From Pictodentalium vernedei (taxonomy: Eukaryota > Mollusca > Scaphopoda > Dentaliida > Dentaliidae), in contig CM062296.1 in assembly GCA_031216915.1 (NCBI GenBank), positions 142,208,344-142,272,343 of the forward strand: a DNA stretch of 64,000 nucleotides, given 5' to 3'. The notes under the pieces are model-generated. The model was not told the origin of the DNA and searched no databases. It saw only the letters and a program-made list of their open reading frames with translations. The position numbers were made by a program, and so were the translations under genes. Below are positions 34,716 to 46,496 of the stretch, piece after piece (the first letter of the stretch is position 1; every line of letters begins with the position of its first letter).

Positions 34716-34889
34716 TGTTTATTACACAACCCATGCATTAAAATGCATTTAAATAAACAAATTTTAATTCCAATAATTAAACTCAAAGGTGAAGAGTTTG
34801 TTTTGACTGAAGCTGTACTGATCATATGGATTGATAAAAAATCAAAACAACCTTTTCGGAACCAGTGTTAGTTGAAATTCCTATCGCTG

Positions 34890-34981
34890 TTTACTAACAG
34901 TAATAGCCACCAAATGGTTAGGTGTGAATGGGCTGGTGCCCATTCATGCCTAACCATTTGGTGGCTATTACTGTTAGTAAA
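34890..34981. repeat. Near-perfect palindrome, ~44-bp arms
   Basis: TTTACTAACAGTAATAGCCA... folds on ...TGGCTATTACTGTTAGTAAA with about two mismatches and a short loop near 34935. Confidence 0.93.
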
Positions 34982-35164
34982 AATATAAGTACAAATATGT
35001 GCAGATTTGCAAAACAGCTGGGAGAAACATTTTTAAAAGAAGTTTGAAGCATGTCAAGATGTACGAAGATTTACAGAAATAAAGTTGACCAATTTAGATA
35101 TAATGGGATCCACAAAACGAGACGGCAACAGGACTGGGTTAATGTTCTGGTTGGAAATGATTGT

Positions 35165-36920
35165 GTTTTTAGCTCACCGAAGGGAGCTTAACTTATCACC
35201 GGCTGGCCGGCGTCCGTCGTCTGTCATCCGTCATCGTGAACATTTTTCAAACAACTTCTCCTCTGAAACCACTGGTCCGATTTTCACGAAACTTCATGTG
35301 GATGTTCATTACTATATGGCAATTCATGTTTGTTCAAATGAAATGGCCACGTCCCATGTGGGCTCTGTATGGGGCATAACTCTGATAGCACCGTATGAAT
35401 TATAGAAAAAGTATTAAAAAATCTTTTTCTCCAGAACCAGTGGGCAGAATCTTTTGATACTTGGTATGCAGCATCTTGGTATGGGTCTGATTCCAGTTTG
35501 TTCAAATCGGCCCCCTGGATTCATATTTGGGCTCACTATAGAAGCCCAAATTCGAACTTATTGCATTTCAGGCAAATTTCTTAAAAAATCTTCTTCTCCA
35601 GATCCAGCAGGCAGAATCTTTTGATATTTGGTATCCAACATTGTGGGGTGGATCTGATTCAAGTTTCTTCAAATCGGCCCCCTGAATTCATATTTGGGCT
35701 CAGTATAGAAGCCTGAATTCGAACTTAATGCATTTCAGGCAAATTTCTTAAAAAATCTTCCTCTCCAGATCCATCAGGCAGAATCTTTTGATATTTGGTA
35801 TGCGACATTGTGGGGTGGAGCTGATTCAAGTTTGTTCAAATTGGCCTCCAGGATTCATATTTGGGCTCACTATAATAGCTCGAATTCGAACTTAGTGCAT
35901 TTCAGGCAAATTTCTTCAAAAATCTTCTCCAGATCCAGCAGGCAGAATCTTTTGATATTTGGTATGCAACATTGTGGGGTGGATCTGATTCAAGTTTGTT
36001 CAAATTGGCCCCCCTGGGTTCATATTTGGGCTCAGCATAGGAGCCCAAATTTGAACTTAGTGCATTTCAGGCAAATTTCTTCAAAAATCTTCTTCTCAAG
36101 ATCCAGCGGGCAGAATCTTTTGATATTGGGTATGCAGCATGCTTAGGGGGGGGGGGGGGGGGGGGTTAAGTTTGTTCAAGCAAAGTCCCTGGGTTCATAT
36201 TTGAGCTCACTGTGGTAGCCCGAATTATAACTTAGTTCAAAATGAGGAATTTTCTTTAAAAATTTTCTTCTTCAGATCCAGCAGTCAGAATGTTTTGATA
36301 TTTGGTATGCAGCATCTTTAGGGGGGTGAAATTCAAGTTTGTTCAGACCATGTCCCTAGGTCCATATTTGGGCTCACTGTGGGAGCCCGAATGATAACTT
36401 AGTTCAATATGAGGAATTTTCTTTAAAAATCTTCTTCTTCAGCTCCAGCAGTCGGAATGTTTTGATATTTGGTATTGTAACTTAGTTCGAAATGAGGAAT
36501 TTTCTTTAAAAATCTTCATCTTCAGATCCAGCAGTCGGAATGTTTTGATGTGTGGTGTGTAGCATCCTCCCTGAGATTCAAGTTTGTTCAAGCCATGTCC
36601 CTGGGTTCATATTTGGGCTCACTATGGGAGCCAGAATGATAACTTAGTTCAAAATGAGGAATTTTCTTTAAAAATCTTCTTCTTCAGATCCAGCAGATGA
36701 ATACTTTTGATATTTGGTATGCAGCATCCTTAGTGGGGTAAGATTCAAGTTTGTTCAAACCATGTCCCTAGTTCCATAAAATTTGTCTCTCATGACTTCA
36801 TTCCTTTGTAGTGTTGATGAACCATGTCTAACTGAATGTGACCCCAAATACTTCTTTGAACCACTTTGTTTGAATCACTTTGCCCAGTGAGCGATTAAGG
36901 CCCGTTGGGGCCTCTTGTTT
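35165..36920 (+). repeat. Long tandem-cored repeat, copy B
   Basis: Same head (TTTTTAGCTCACCGAAGGGA, then GGCGTCCGTCGTCTG) and same tail (GCGATTAAGGCCCGTTGGGG, CCTCTTGTTT) as copy A. The core is at least seven units of about 165 bp: GATCCAGCAGGCAGAATCTT recurs near 35600, 35768, 35933 and 36100, then with variants to 36700. A poly-G run lies near 36146. Frames such as 35808-36146 are repeat artefacts. Confidence 0.8.
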
Positions 36921-38400
36921 AAAAATATTATTTCATTTTTGGCTAATTTTTTGTGAACCGACTTTGTTTTGCTTTGGACGTTTTCATTTTCACACTATGC
37001 GATAGACGGTCAATGATTGTGTAACGAAATTTTTAAACTTTTTGAAGCATAACTAAATGGTACGGTAAAAAAGTTCCGGCTTGTATATCGCCCCTTGAAT
37101 ACAGAATCATTTATATCACAGCAGCGATTCCGTTGAATACAAGGGTTTAAAGTTTAATGGATGTGTAATAACTGTCAGTACACAGCATGTGTCTAGTCTG
37201 ATTTATGTGACTAGCCACATAAATCTGAACTAACAAATCGGTTTATCTGGCTAAAGTAGTTGTTTATGAGGCTAAAATGGTTTATGTGGCTACAAAGAAA
37301 TAAAGGTTGGATGTAGTATTTTCAAAGATTTTATGTTAGGATAAGGGTAAGGGAAAGGGTTAAGTTTGCTTCCATCTAGAAATTAGCCTTGAAGAAGAAT
37401 TTTTGCTGGTTCTCCATGCATTTTAAATTCCTTTAATATTTTAGCTTCATAAAACCTGGTTCGTGAGAATGTCCATCCACCTATGGACTTTTGTCCGGAG
37501 TTTTTTAATTTTTCGATCATTTATGAATCAAATGTTTTTTTTTAACTTAGCACATATGTTAATTACCATGGGAACCTGTGCACCTGCGATTTTGAGATCG
37601 ATCAGTAATGTTGTTGCAGATAAGTTCACCTGACAGAAAGTCACAGGGATCTTAAGTGATCACTTTCTGTCTGTCGTCCGTCCGGCATGAACTTTACATT
37701 ATCAGTTTCTTCTAAACTACTGGGCTTAATTGAACCAAATTTGATATGCATGGTCCTTATATGTCAATTCTGGAGACCTGCGAATATGAATCGAATTTCA
37801 AATCAAATTTCGAATCGAATTTCGAATCGAATCACAATTGATGGATACATCAAAAGAAAAGTATATTTTTCTAAAATAATAACCCCGATTATTAAAAGAC
37901 CCACAGTTATGTTGAGTTCATTTTTCGCCTCACCATTTCCCACACTATAAATTGAGATATAAACCAATATACCAGCTATTGATTGAAACGATTCGAATTG
38001 TTGACTTTGTGGCTTTGAAACTGCAGCAATAAAAACATTTTTAAATGAACCCGGCTGATACCTCACTTTTATCACATATTTTCTTGGAAAAATACTCTCT
38101 TCAAATCATAATGACTCCATTCAGTCGTGAAGCTATTTATTATAAATATAAATGTGGAATGACTAAAACGAAATGATAAGTCATAACCTATGTTTTTGAG
38201 ACAAAAAATGAAAAAATTTAGTTATTCAAGAATTTTTTTTGCAAGTGTCGTCTGCTTTTCATGTTAGGTAAATATTATAAATATAAATGTGGAATGACTA
38301 AAACGAAATGATAATTCAATGCTAATACCCTTATTTCTTGAAGACAACTGGATCCAAGTGACCATTTTATGCTCACATAAGCCTCTGGTTTCTCTTTCAG
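36921..38400. other. Spacer with a repeat fragment
   Basis: 37620-37765 is a fragment of the tandem-cored family (GTCGTCCGTCCGGCATGAAC). 37785-37845 holds AATCGAATTTCG words, also seen at 62965-63030. No gene was recognised apart from the exon starting at 38401. Confidence 0.5.
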
Positions 38401-38633
38401 TTTACTTAAATTCAAGTTCTTCCTGCTATGGTTCAAAGTATTCACTGCATGATAACATTGTCTATAGGCTAAAAGCTGGACGTGGTGCTTATAGAAGATG
38501 TAGAGTGGTATTCACAGCTGAGAATGAGACAATTTGTATCACCAGAATATACTATGAAGGTGGAATACTTTGCAAGTATAATTCTGTTGTAGTAAGAGAT
38601 AGTCAGTCTTTTTGGACCTCAAAGATAGAAAAG
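38401..38633 (+). CDS. Orphan exon encoding a CUB-like extracellular domain segment
   Basis: An acceptor (TCTCTTTCAG, ending 38400) and a donor (AAG|GTAAGG at 38634) bracket a 233-bp open exon: two bases completing a codon, then 77 full codons. The peptide has SSCYGSKYSLHDN, YRRCRVVFTAENETICITRI, then ILCKYNSVVVRD. The spacing of Cys, the hydrophobic strand pattern and C-x-Y-N-x-V-V-V-x-D resemble the second half of a CUB domain, typical of secreted or cell-surface proteins. No neighbouring exon was found, so it may belong to a gene with large introns or be an isolated remnant. This is the only likely host-gene trace I can support. Confidence 0.5.
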
Positions 38634-39469
38634 GTAAGGATGAATTTACAAGTTCACATTGTTAGTAAATGACCACTTTACAAATCCAAATATGCATTTA
38701 ATAAGATTGTTGGATTAACTATAATATGGTAAACTTTCTTTTCTTTGGTGATAAAATGTGTATGTTATCTTTTTTATCTTAAAATCAATCGATCTTTCCC
38801 CTGATACAATCTATAATGTCTAGACTGATACAAATTTGTATCAGTCAGAGAAACTTCTGTGAGCATGTTTTTTTACCTGCACTTATCGATAACTGATTAT
38901 ACATGTCGAGGTCACAGTTTTGATAACAGTAATTACATGACAAATAAATCACCAGCTCAGCAAGTTAATTAGACTAGATCATTTTCTGCCATGATGATAT
39001 TTTTATATAGGCCCACCATACGTTAAAGCTGGAAAATAAAACAAACAAACTCAGCTGAAACAGTGCTATAAACTTTGCAGGTTACAGTACAAGTGGAACA
39101 GTGAATGGGGATTATGCCATGTCCAGATGAAGAAAGTTATGACATGATCATGATCTTTAATCATAAAAAATCAAATCATAGATGCTGAACAATTGTCAAA
39201 ATATATGCAAACAAGTCGAGAAAGGGAGGAATATTGTAAGATAAATTGGTTATTACCATGAAGTGGGTTTCTAAGATTGTGAGATAAATCGATCATCACG
39301 ACTATGTGTTGATCAAGAAACTTATATAAAGGGCTTTCCGTGATACGTAATATGAACACCATCTTGGCTTGATACAAGTTTCTCAATCAACACATAGTGG
39401 TGATAACATATACACCTGCAACTTATTTAAGCACCCCCTGTTTTTTAGTCGAGTTGTGACGAAGTCAAA
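38634..39469. other. Spacer with an imperfect inverted repeat
   Basis: About 39285-39410 contains ATCACGACTATGTGTTGATC ... ATCAACACATAGTGGTGATA, an imperfect ~45-bp-arm hairpin. Otherwise AT-rich without recognised genes. Confidence 0.5.
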
Positions 39470-40462
39470 CTCAACCTATAGTTTGATGAATGGCGGGTGG
39501 GCGGGCGGTCGTAAACAATTGGTTTCCGGATGATAACTTGATAATGGTTCGACCCACATTCATGAAACTTCATAGGTAGGTTGACCCCGGTGAGAGGAAG
39601 AACCCTATTTATTTTGGACTCACTAGGTCAGTGGTGAAGGCCACAGTGACCTTGAACATACTAAATCAAACAATTGGTTTCCAGATGATAACTTGATAAT
39701 GGTTTGACCCATGTTCATGAAACTTCATAGGTAGGTTGGCATCAGTGAGAGGAAGAACCCTATGTATTTTGGACGTGCTAGGTGAAAGTGAAAAGTCACA
39801 GTGACCTTCAACATAGTAAATCTGTAAACAATTGGTTTCTGGACGATAACTTGATAATGGTTAAACCCACGTTCATGAAACTTCATATGTAGGTTGGCAT
39901 CAGTAAGAGGAAGAACCCTATTTATTTTGGACTTGCTAGGTCAAAGGTCAAGGTCACAGTGACCTTGAACATAGTAAATCATACACAATTGTTTCCGGAT
40001 GATAACTTTACTATGGTTCAACCCACATTTATGAAACTTCACATGGAGGGTGGCCTTCTTGAGAGGAAGAACCCTATTTATTTTGGACTTGCTAGGTGAA
40101 AGGTCAAGATCACAGTGACCTTCAACATAGTAAATTGTAAACAGTTGGTTTCTGGATGATAACTTGATAATGGTTTGACCCACATTCATGAAACTTCATA
40201 GGTAGGTTGGCCTAGGTGAGTGGAAGACCCCTATTTATTTTGGACTCGCTAGGTCAAAGGTCAAGTCACAATAACCTTGAACACAATAAATCATAAACAA
40301 TCGGTTTCCGGATGATAACTTGATAATGGTTCCACCCACTTTCATGAAACTTCATAGGTAGGTTGGCATTGGTGCAAGAAAGAGCCCTATGTATTTTGGA
40401 ATCACTAGGTCAAAGGTCAAGGTCACAGTGACCCGTCACATAGTAAATTGTAAACAATTGGT
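39470..40462 (+). repeat. ~155-bp tandem repeat field (GTCACAGTGACCTTGAA family)
   Basis: After a head with GTTGTGACGAAGTCAAACTC there are about six units, each with AACAATTGGTTTCCGGATGA, TCATGAAACTTCATAGGTAG, AGGAAGAACCCTATTTATTT and GTCACAGTGACCTTGAACAT. DIRS copy 2 begins immediately after, at AACAATTGGT|ATTTTTATAC. Confidence 0.85.
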
Positions 40463-40665
40463 ATTTTTATACTGTACCAATGACCCAGACATAGCTGGTG
40501 CTAACTCTTAAAAATCTAGGGCCAAACACAAATTTTGCCCCCCAATCCCCAAAATTTGCATCTAAAACCGAAAAAATCATGTCCTAAAAGTTCCTCCATA
40601 CTTTCCCTCCACTGCGCATGCGCAGTGTCAAGGAGGTCTCGAAATTGGCGCCAATTATCATTCTT
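40463..40665 (+). repeat. Left inverted terminal repeat of DIRS copy 2
   Basis: Complementary to 46262-46490. Starts ATTTTTATACTGTACCAATG and includes the perfect palindrome ACTGCGCATGCGCAGT at 40611-40626 and TTGGCGCCAA near 40646-40655. Confidence 0.9.
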
Positions 40666-41526
40666 TGTTTGGCCCTTCATCAGTTCACATCTGACTGATA
40701 TTTGTGCTTGTAAATCTCAGTTTAAATGATGCCAGACACATAAATATTAGAGAAATGGTGGATCTAAAGAGGAATTAGAAGGAGGAGAGGAAAAATGAGT
40801 GGCAGGAAATAATCAGGGCTGTAACTTAAAAAATTTTTTACGAAATTATGTTATGTTGCCTAATTTCGAGGCATGGGCCTGTTGTTGTCATTCTTGCTAT
40901 ACAGTTACACTGCTTGTTCAGTGTTTCCTCTCTCCTTTTCCTTTTCCTTGCTATTCTCCCATGCTTTTGGCATATTTTCTGTAATATTATTACTAAAATT
41001 TCTTGGGAGTTTTAGCTGGGTAACAGAATGAATTCTGTTCTTCTCCCCATGTTTACGTCCTCACCCATGGGTGTTTAGGCATAGTGTTCTGCATCTACCA
41101 TCTGATGTTCTGCAGTTTCTTCCCTGGAAGTCTCTGTTTTGCATCAGATAGTGTGTTATTGGTAACTGATTTCGGGCCATGGTTATCAGTGCCTGGAGTC
41201 ATGGTTTTGGTGTTTATACACTTCTTGTTTACATTGACAACGGTTCTGTTGAGAGGGATTTTCTTGTCTTTGTATTAGCTTAATCATAACAAGATACATT
41301 ATTATTATAAGTAAGTGTTGCATTAATTTTTTTGTAATATTTTAAAAAATTTTGTCCTCACTTAGGCTTTTTGGGATCCATTGGGGCTCAACGTTACTTT
41401 CAGAAACTTGGGCTTTTCTGAAAAAATATTTTCAATTATTTTTTCTATATTAATGGATCATGTTATTATGTATCTTTGTTTTCAGTGGTTGGTGCGAGTA
41501 CTAGGACTTTTTGTGTTCTTTTCACA

Positions 41527-43635
41527 ATGAAAGGATATTGTTCAAATTGTAATAAGAGGAAATCTTCCTCTGACTTTCATAACCATTGTATTAATTGTAG
41601 TCAGTGTACTCGCACTAACTCCTGTTCAGTATGTGTCAATTGGGATGACAAACATTGGAAACGTGTGTCACGGTATGTTGTTAGCGGGGTAAAAGGCCAT
41701 GCCGGTCCTTTCTCCGCAGGGTCACTCTAGTTTATCAATCTCTATTTCAGAGGAACAAGAACAGGGTGATGTTTCCATGATGTCTTCCAAAAGTGTGCCT
41801 CCGTCGTCACAGTTAAATGAAGAGCTAGCGGCAAAAGTGCTCATGGAAATATGTCAATTGCCTAAGAGGTCCCTAGGAGGATCGATGGCATCGTCGTCCG
41901 CTAGCTTGCCCGGTGTAGCAACCATTCATCGAATGGCTCGGCAGCCGGGTTCATCCGTTGCGGTCCAGGAAGGAGATTTGGGTGATGCGAGCACTATAAT
42001 AAGACAAAGTGCACACCCAGTGACGACGGATCAGAGGAGAGAACGAAGGAAGCCTATTAATCCGGGTCCTAGCTCGTCCAGGTCCATCCGGGCTGCGAGC
42101 GAGAGAGGGCCCTCTCTCGTACAACAACATCTGGGTCCAGATGTTGTGGTACAAAACGTTTCGCATTCGGAGCATACGTCCGCCGCTCGGGACGCTCCGT
42201 TATATAGACAGACCGGAGAGACTGTCGATAAGGCTTCCTCATCCTCACGGCAGTGCACACGGCCGCACCTTGGCTACGTGACCACGGATATCCAGCCAGC
42301 TTCGCCGATCAGGGATTCCACGGCGACCAGGTCATGCCATCCGGTAGCCAGGGACACGAGGCCTGTAGATTCCGGACGTTCGCATAAAAGAAGTATGCAG
42401 GAGTCAACGTACACGGAGCTTCCAGCGGCAAAGCAACGTAAGACCGCTACTCCTCAGGCCTCAGTGACGGACGTGCTATCCCAAATAGCACAACTTATCG
42501 CAGCATCCCAGCAAACGACAGAATCTTTGTCGGATCAGGAATTATCCGACGACGCTGGGTCGGTACGCTCTGCCGAAGCATCAGGTACGGACGACCGAGA
42601 GATTCGGAGGATTTGGAGCTTTCCCTTTCGGAACAACATAAAGCTGCCGTAGATTTTATCTGGCATTACCTTCCAGAGGTTGTTCCGTTGGACCAGAATG
42701 CTGCCATGCCGGATAAGAGACTGATAGCGTCATTGGACACAGAATTTTTTGATCGGTTCAGGGACATCGTCCCTGAGTTTCCGACACAGTCCAATAAGGT
42801 CACAAGAACATTTGAATTATTGAAGGATGCTATTTATAAGCTTGCTACCAAAACGGGCAAGTATGGTTTCTTATCCGCAAATACCCTAAATCTGCTTTTC
42901 ATCAATTCAAGGAATAAATTCGAAACGGCCGGACAGGGCATACCGAGAGTTCCTCTGCGGCTAGACGAGGCTGAAGACTTGGAATTGTCTATACCGTCGT
43001 CTATGTCAATTCCAACCACGACGTTGGAAACGACAATAATGTCTAACAGAGTTAACTTAGACGCCTTATCATACACAGATCACCTTACTAAGGCGTTATC
43101 ATTACGTTTTCAAGGGAAAGAATTCCAGGATATACAATCCTCATTAAGACTTCTTTCAAGGGCAGTAGCTTATTCCACGTATAGCTCCGCCCTTTCAGTG
43201 GCAAATCTGGAGTTGGTTAGATGTGACGCAGCCCTAGCTACATCCACGCGCGTGGATGGTAAGGTGAAGAACTCTCTCAGAGTCGCTTCAGTCTCCGGAG
43301 AGCTTCTCTTCGACGGCAAGCTTTCAGCAATCTATGATAAGATAACTAAGAAAGCTTCGGATTCTCTGCTTTTCAAATCTGCTTCCAAAAAGCCGGATAC
43401 AGCAGAAAAGAGTAAGACAGGCACTTCTGGGACAAGTACGCCCAAGAGAAGTTCCTGTAGAGGTTCCTATGCGTCCTGTAGGTCTTATTCGAGAGACCGT
43501 CAAGGCAGCGACTCTCGTGCGGGATGTTCTTCTGGCCGAGATTACCGGTCAGACGTCCCTAGGTCGACGGGGCGAGGTTCGGGTCGTGGAGGACGTAGTT
43601 TCTCCTTCCGCAAGCCTCGAAGGTCCACGAGGTGA
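41527..43635 (+). pseudogene. gag: DIRS gag, copy 2 (two frame breaks)
   Basis: The ATG at 41527 starts MKGYCSNCNKRK and the same CxxC series as copy 3. One extra base near 41690 ends the frame at 41730, while the correct frame resumes at 41699 (MPVLSPQGHSS). A second lesion near 42600 deletes a short acidic segment (PDGERDTDE in copy 3). The frame then stays open from 42613 through the core and the Arg/Ser/Gly tail to 43635. Otherwise highly similar to the intact copy 3 gag, so the product would be broken into three pieces. Confidence 0.9.
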
Positions 43636-43636
43636 T

Positions 43637-44605
43637 GGTTTAGACCTCTATCGTGTTCCGGTAGGCGGAAGATTATCGAGTTTTATAAACGAGTGGGCAT
43701 CAATTACGGACGACCCCTGGGTTCGCGGGGTGATTTCGGAAGGACTAAGAATATCCTTCAAACGAAAGCCTCCATTAACTCGAAGTCCAAAATGGACTCA
43801 GCTTCCGTCGAATCCGCAGAAAAGAGACGCTCTTTTATCAGAAGTACAGTCTCTTCTGAAAAAGAATGCGGTAGAGGTCGTAGAAGACCAGGTATCACCG
43901 GGTTTCTACAGCCATCTGTTTCTGGTTCCGAAACCAGACGGCTCGTTCCGTCCAGTCATAGATCTGAGCTGGATAAACAAGCTGATCGTCGCTTCGAAGT
44001 TCTATATGGAGACAATTCGATCAGTCAGAGCGTGTATTCGGGTGAACGACTATGCTACAAGCATAGATCTCAAGTATGCGTACTTTCACGTCATGGTACA
44101 TCCGACATTCAGAAAGTATCTACGCTTCGCAGTCCTAGGAGTTGTATATCAGTTCCGAGTGATGTGTTTCGGTTTGAACGTAGCGCCCTGGGCTTTCACT
44201 CGAATAATGAACTCGGTAATGATATATTTCCGAGCTCATTCGTCTGCGGTAACATCGGCCTACCTGGACGACATTCTTCAGAGGTATGGCAACGAGTTAA
44301 CGCTTCAGAACGATGTGCAGAATCTGCTTCTATTACTCCAACGTCTCGGTTTTATAATAAACGAGGAGAAGTTGAATCTGGTGCCGTCCAAGTCATTCAC
44401 TCATCTGGGAATGAGCTTCGAGACGCACAACAATCTCGTTCGTCTGCCGTTAAGTGGAAGGTCTTTCGTCGTTGGTGTAGGGATCATTCTGTTGATATTT
44501 TTGATCATCACAACCCGCAAGGTCTCAACCTTCACGTTTTTCCGTTGTGCGGTCCTTCTTGCATGGCAAGCACTTTACAGGACGAGCAGTGGACACGATT
44601 TCTAA
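43637..44605 (+). pseudogene. pol: DIRS pol, copy 2: RT only, RNase H deleted
   Basis: RT is almost intact: LVPKPDGSFRPVIDLSWIN, SIDLKYAYFHV, YLDDIL and NEEKLNLVPSKSFTHLGMSF. The Asp of SIDLKDAYF (where copies 1 and 3 have Asp before Ala-Tyr) is Tyr here (KYAYF), but the catalytic SIDL aspartate remains. At 44452 the sequence jumps into a 56-bp copy of recombinase DNA, then at about 44507 into the end of the methylase-like region. The whole RNase H and most of the methylase-like domain are gone, and the frame closes at 44605. Confidence 0.9.
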
Positions 44606-45498
44606 CTGTAGGAGGACCTCCTCTTCGCTAAACTATGCGGCTAAGTGGAAGGTTTTTCGTCGTTGGTGTAGGGATCATTCTGTTGATATTTTTGATCCCT
44701 CCATACCAGACATTGCAAACTTTCTAGTATATTTGTTTGACGAGATCAAATTGCAGCCTGTTACTATTAAGGGTTATAGGTCTATGTTATCTGATACGAT
44801 ACCTATGCGCACCATGATAGTTTACAAATTGGATCTAATGTCTCTTTATCTAAATTAGTTAGAAACTTCTCGATAAATAGACCTAGAACCCTTAGATTAA
44901 TTCCTAAATAGAACTTAGCTTTCTCTTCTGCTAGAAGAGTCAGTGAGCTTCATGCACTATCTGTGGATGATTCTCACTATCGTAGTGTCGGGAACACTAT
45001 CACCTTCACTACTAATGTTGGATTTTTAGCTAAGAATCAGGCTCCTAATAAATATCCGGAACCTATTGTTATTAAGGCCCTTCCGTCTTCAGACGGTCAT
45101 AGGCCTTCACTCTGTCCGGTTAGAGCTTTATGTATTTATAAACAAAGATCTCAGTTATCAGAAAGGGACGAAAACGCTTCTTTCTGTCTCTGATGCCTAA
45201 TAGAAAGGACATTACGGTCCATTCTACTGCTAGATGGATTCAATTAACTATCCGTACTGCTTATGATAATCTATCTTCAACTCAGCAGTCTGTGCTTAAG
45301 ATTTCGGCTCATGAAGTAAGAGCTCTTTCTACATCTTGGGCTTACGCAAATAGTGTTGCTATTACAGATTTAATGAAGGCTGCATATTGGTCTCAGCCAT
45401 CCACATTCACGAATTTTTATCTCAGAAATAGTGAGTCAATTTTTGGAGACCTGCATTGTTTAGGTCCGTTATCTGTTGCTCAGAATGTCATCCACTAA
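43693..45498 (+). pseudogene. DIRS tyrosine recombinase ORF, copy 2 (broken)
   Basis: The overlapping frame is open from 43693 to 44631 despite the pol deletion. The recombinase body then continues with several lesions. An extra GATAC near 44795 shifts the frame, a TAG replaces a Trp codon near 44908, and 93 bp are deleted between two TTAGCT words. A further frame change lies near 45160-45190. Catalytic blocks survive in pieces: SARRVSELHAL near 44930, HEVRALSTSWA near 45308, and TNFYLRN near 45415. It should be inactive. Confidence 0.88.
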
Positions 45499-46098
45499 AC
45501 AGTTGCAACTATAGTTATGCAGGCTTTCTGTTCCGGCAGTGACTCCGTCCTGCTGCCCTCTTCGCTCTGGGCTATTTGACCCAGGGCAAGGGGAAGGGGG
45601 GGGGGGGAGGGTGTTCCCTTAGGTCACCTGCTTTATAGTGAAAAGCAAGGGGATACCTCCTCTGGAGTCAGTAATTCTGAGTCGTTACCGGGATGGTTTT
45701 AAAGTGTAAAGTTAATGTTTAAAATTCATTCATGTCATATTTTTAAAGTGTTGCTCGGTGTGAAGCATTTGTATATGTCACGTGTCAAACGGGCGTTAAT
45801 ATACAATCCTCGGACACTTTTAAAGAGTATAAAGAGTCTCAATTCTCTGGACTGACTTTATTTATTGGCTTACTTTAAAAATAATTAGTATAAAGGGTTA
45901 TACTGGATGTTAATAGAGAACATGAATGTTATTATGCTCAATTATGGAGGGTGTTGTGTCTTTCTAATTTATTATAAATAAGAAAGATACATGTAAAGCC
46001 TAATACTCCTTTTCTCCTCGAGGGGATGACTCTATTATATGTAGTTGAGCTTATTGGATTTTCCTCTATGTCCTAGGCCCTCCAGCCTTTTTACTATT

Positions 46099-46188
46099 CA
46101 GCTATGTCTGGGCCATTGGTACAGTATAAAAATGTTAAAAAATTTATAGTAATTTATATATTTTTTATACTTACCAATGACCCAGACG
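46099..46188 (+). repeat. Internal complementary region of DIRS copy 2
   Basis: CAGCTATGTCTGGGCCATTG...GTATAAAAAT is the complement of the left terminus (40463-40500). The following GTTAAAAAATTTATAGTAAT...ACTTACCAATGACCCAGAC is the complement of the right terminus (46435-46490). The two complements meet at the AT-rich centre, exactly the DIRS ICR design. Confidence 0.92.
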
Positions 46189-46261
46189 GGGATGGCCCTC
46201 CCAGGAGTTGGGAACTCATACCTCCCCACTGAGTACATAGCGCTGACCAGGCACTGCTTGT

Positions 46262-46490
46262 AAGAATGATAATTGGCACCAATTTCGAGACCTCCTTGAC
46301 ACTGCACATGCGCAGTGGAGGGAAAGTATGGAGGACCTTTTAGGACATGATTTTTTCGGTTTTAGATGCAAATTTTGGGGATTGGGGGGCAAAATTTGTG
46401 TTTGGCCCTAGATTTTTAAGAGTTAGCACCAGCTATGTCTGGGTCATTGGTAAGTATAAAAAATATATAAATTACTATAAATTTTTTAAC
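46262..46490 (+). repeat. Right inverted terminal repeat of DIRS copy 2
   Basis: Complement of 40463-40665, plus an outer AT-rich stretch ending TTTTTTAAC at 46490. The central palindrome is degraded by one base (ACTGCACATGCGCAGT, 46311-46326). Confidence 0.9.
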
Positions 46491-46496
46491 TTTTTT

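Larger units (their letters stand above)
40463..46490 (+). mobile_element. DIRS retrotransposon, copy 2 (internally deleted)
   Basis: Both inverted terminal repeats (40463-40665 and 46262-46490), the ICR (46099-46188), gag, a truncated pol and a damaged recombinase are visible. UTRs are close to those of copy 3, so this is a relatively young relative. It lacks about 1.05 kb between RT and the recombinase, with a templated 56-bp filler at the junction, and has a 93-bp deletion in the recombinase. As is usual for recombinase-inserted DIRS elements, no target duplication was seen. The right end abuts sequence I assign to copy 4. Confidence 0.93.
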
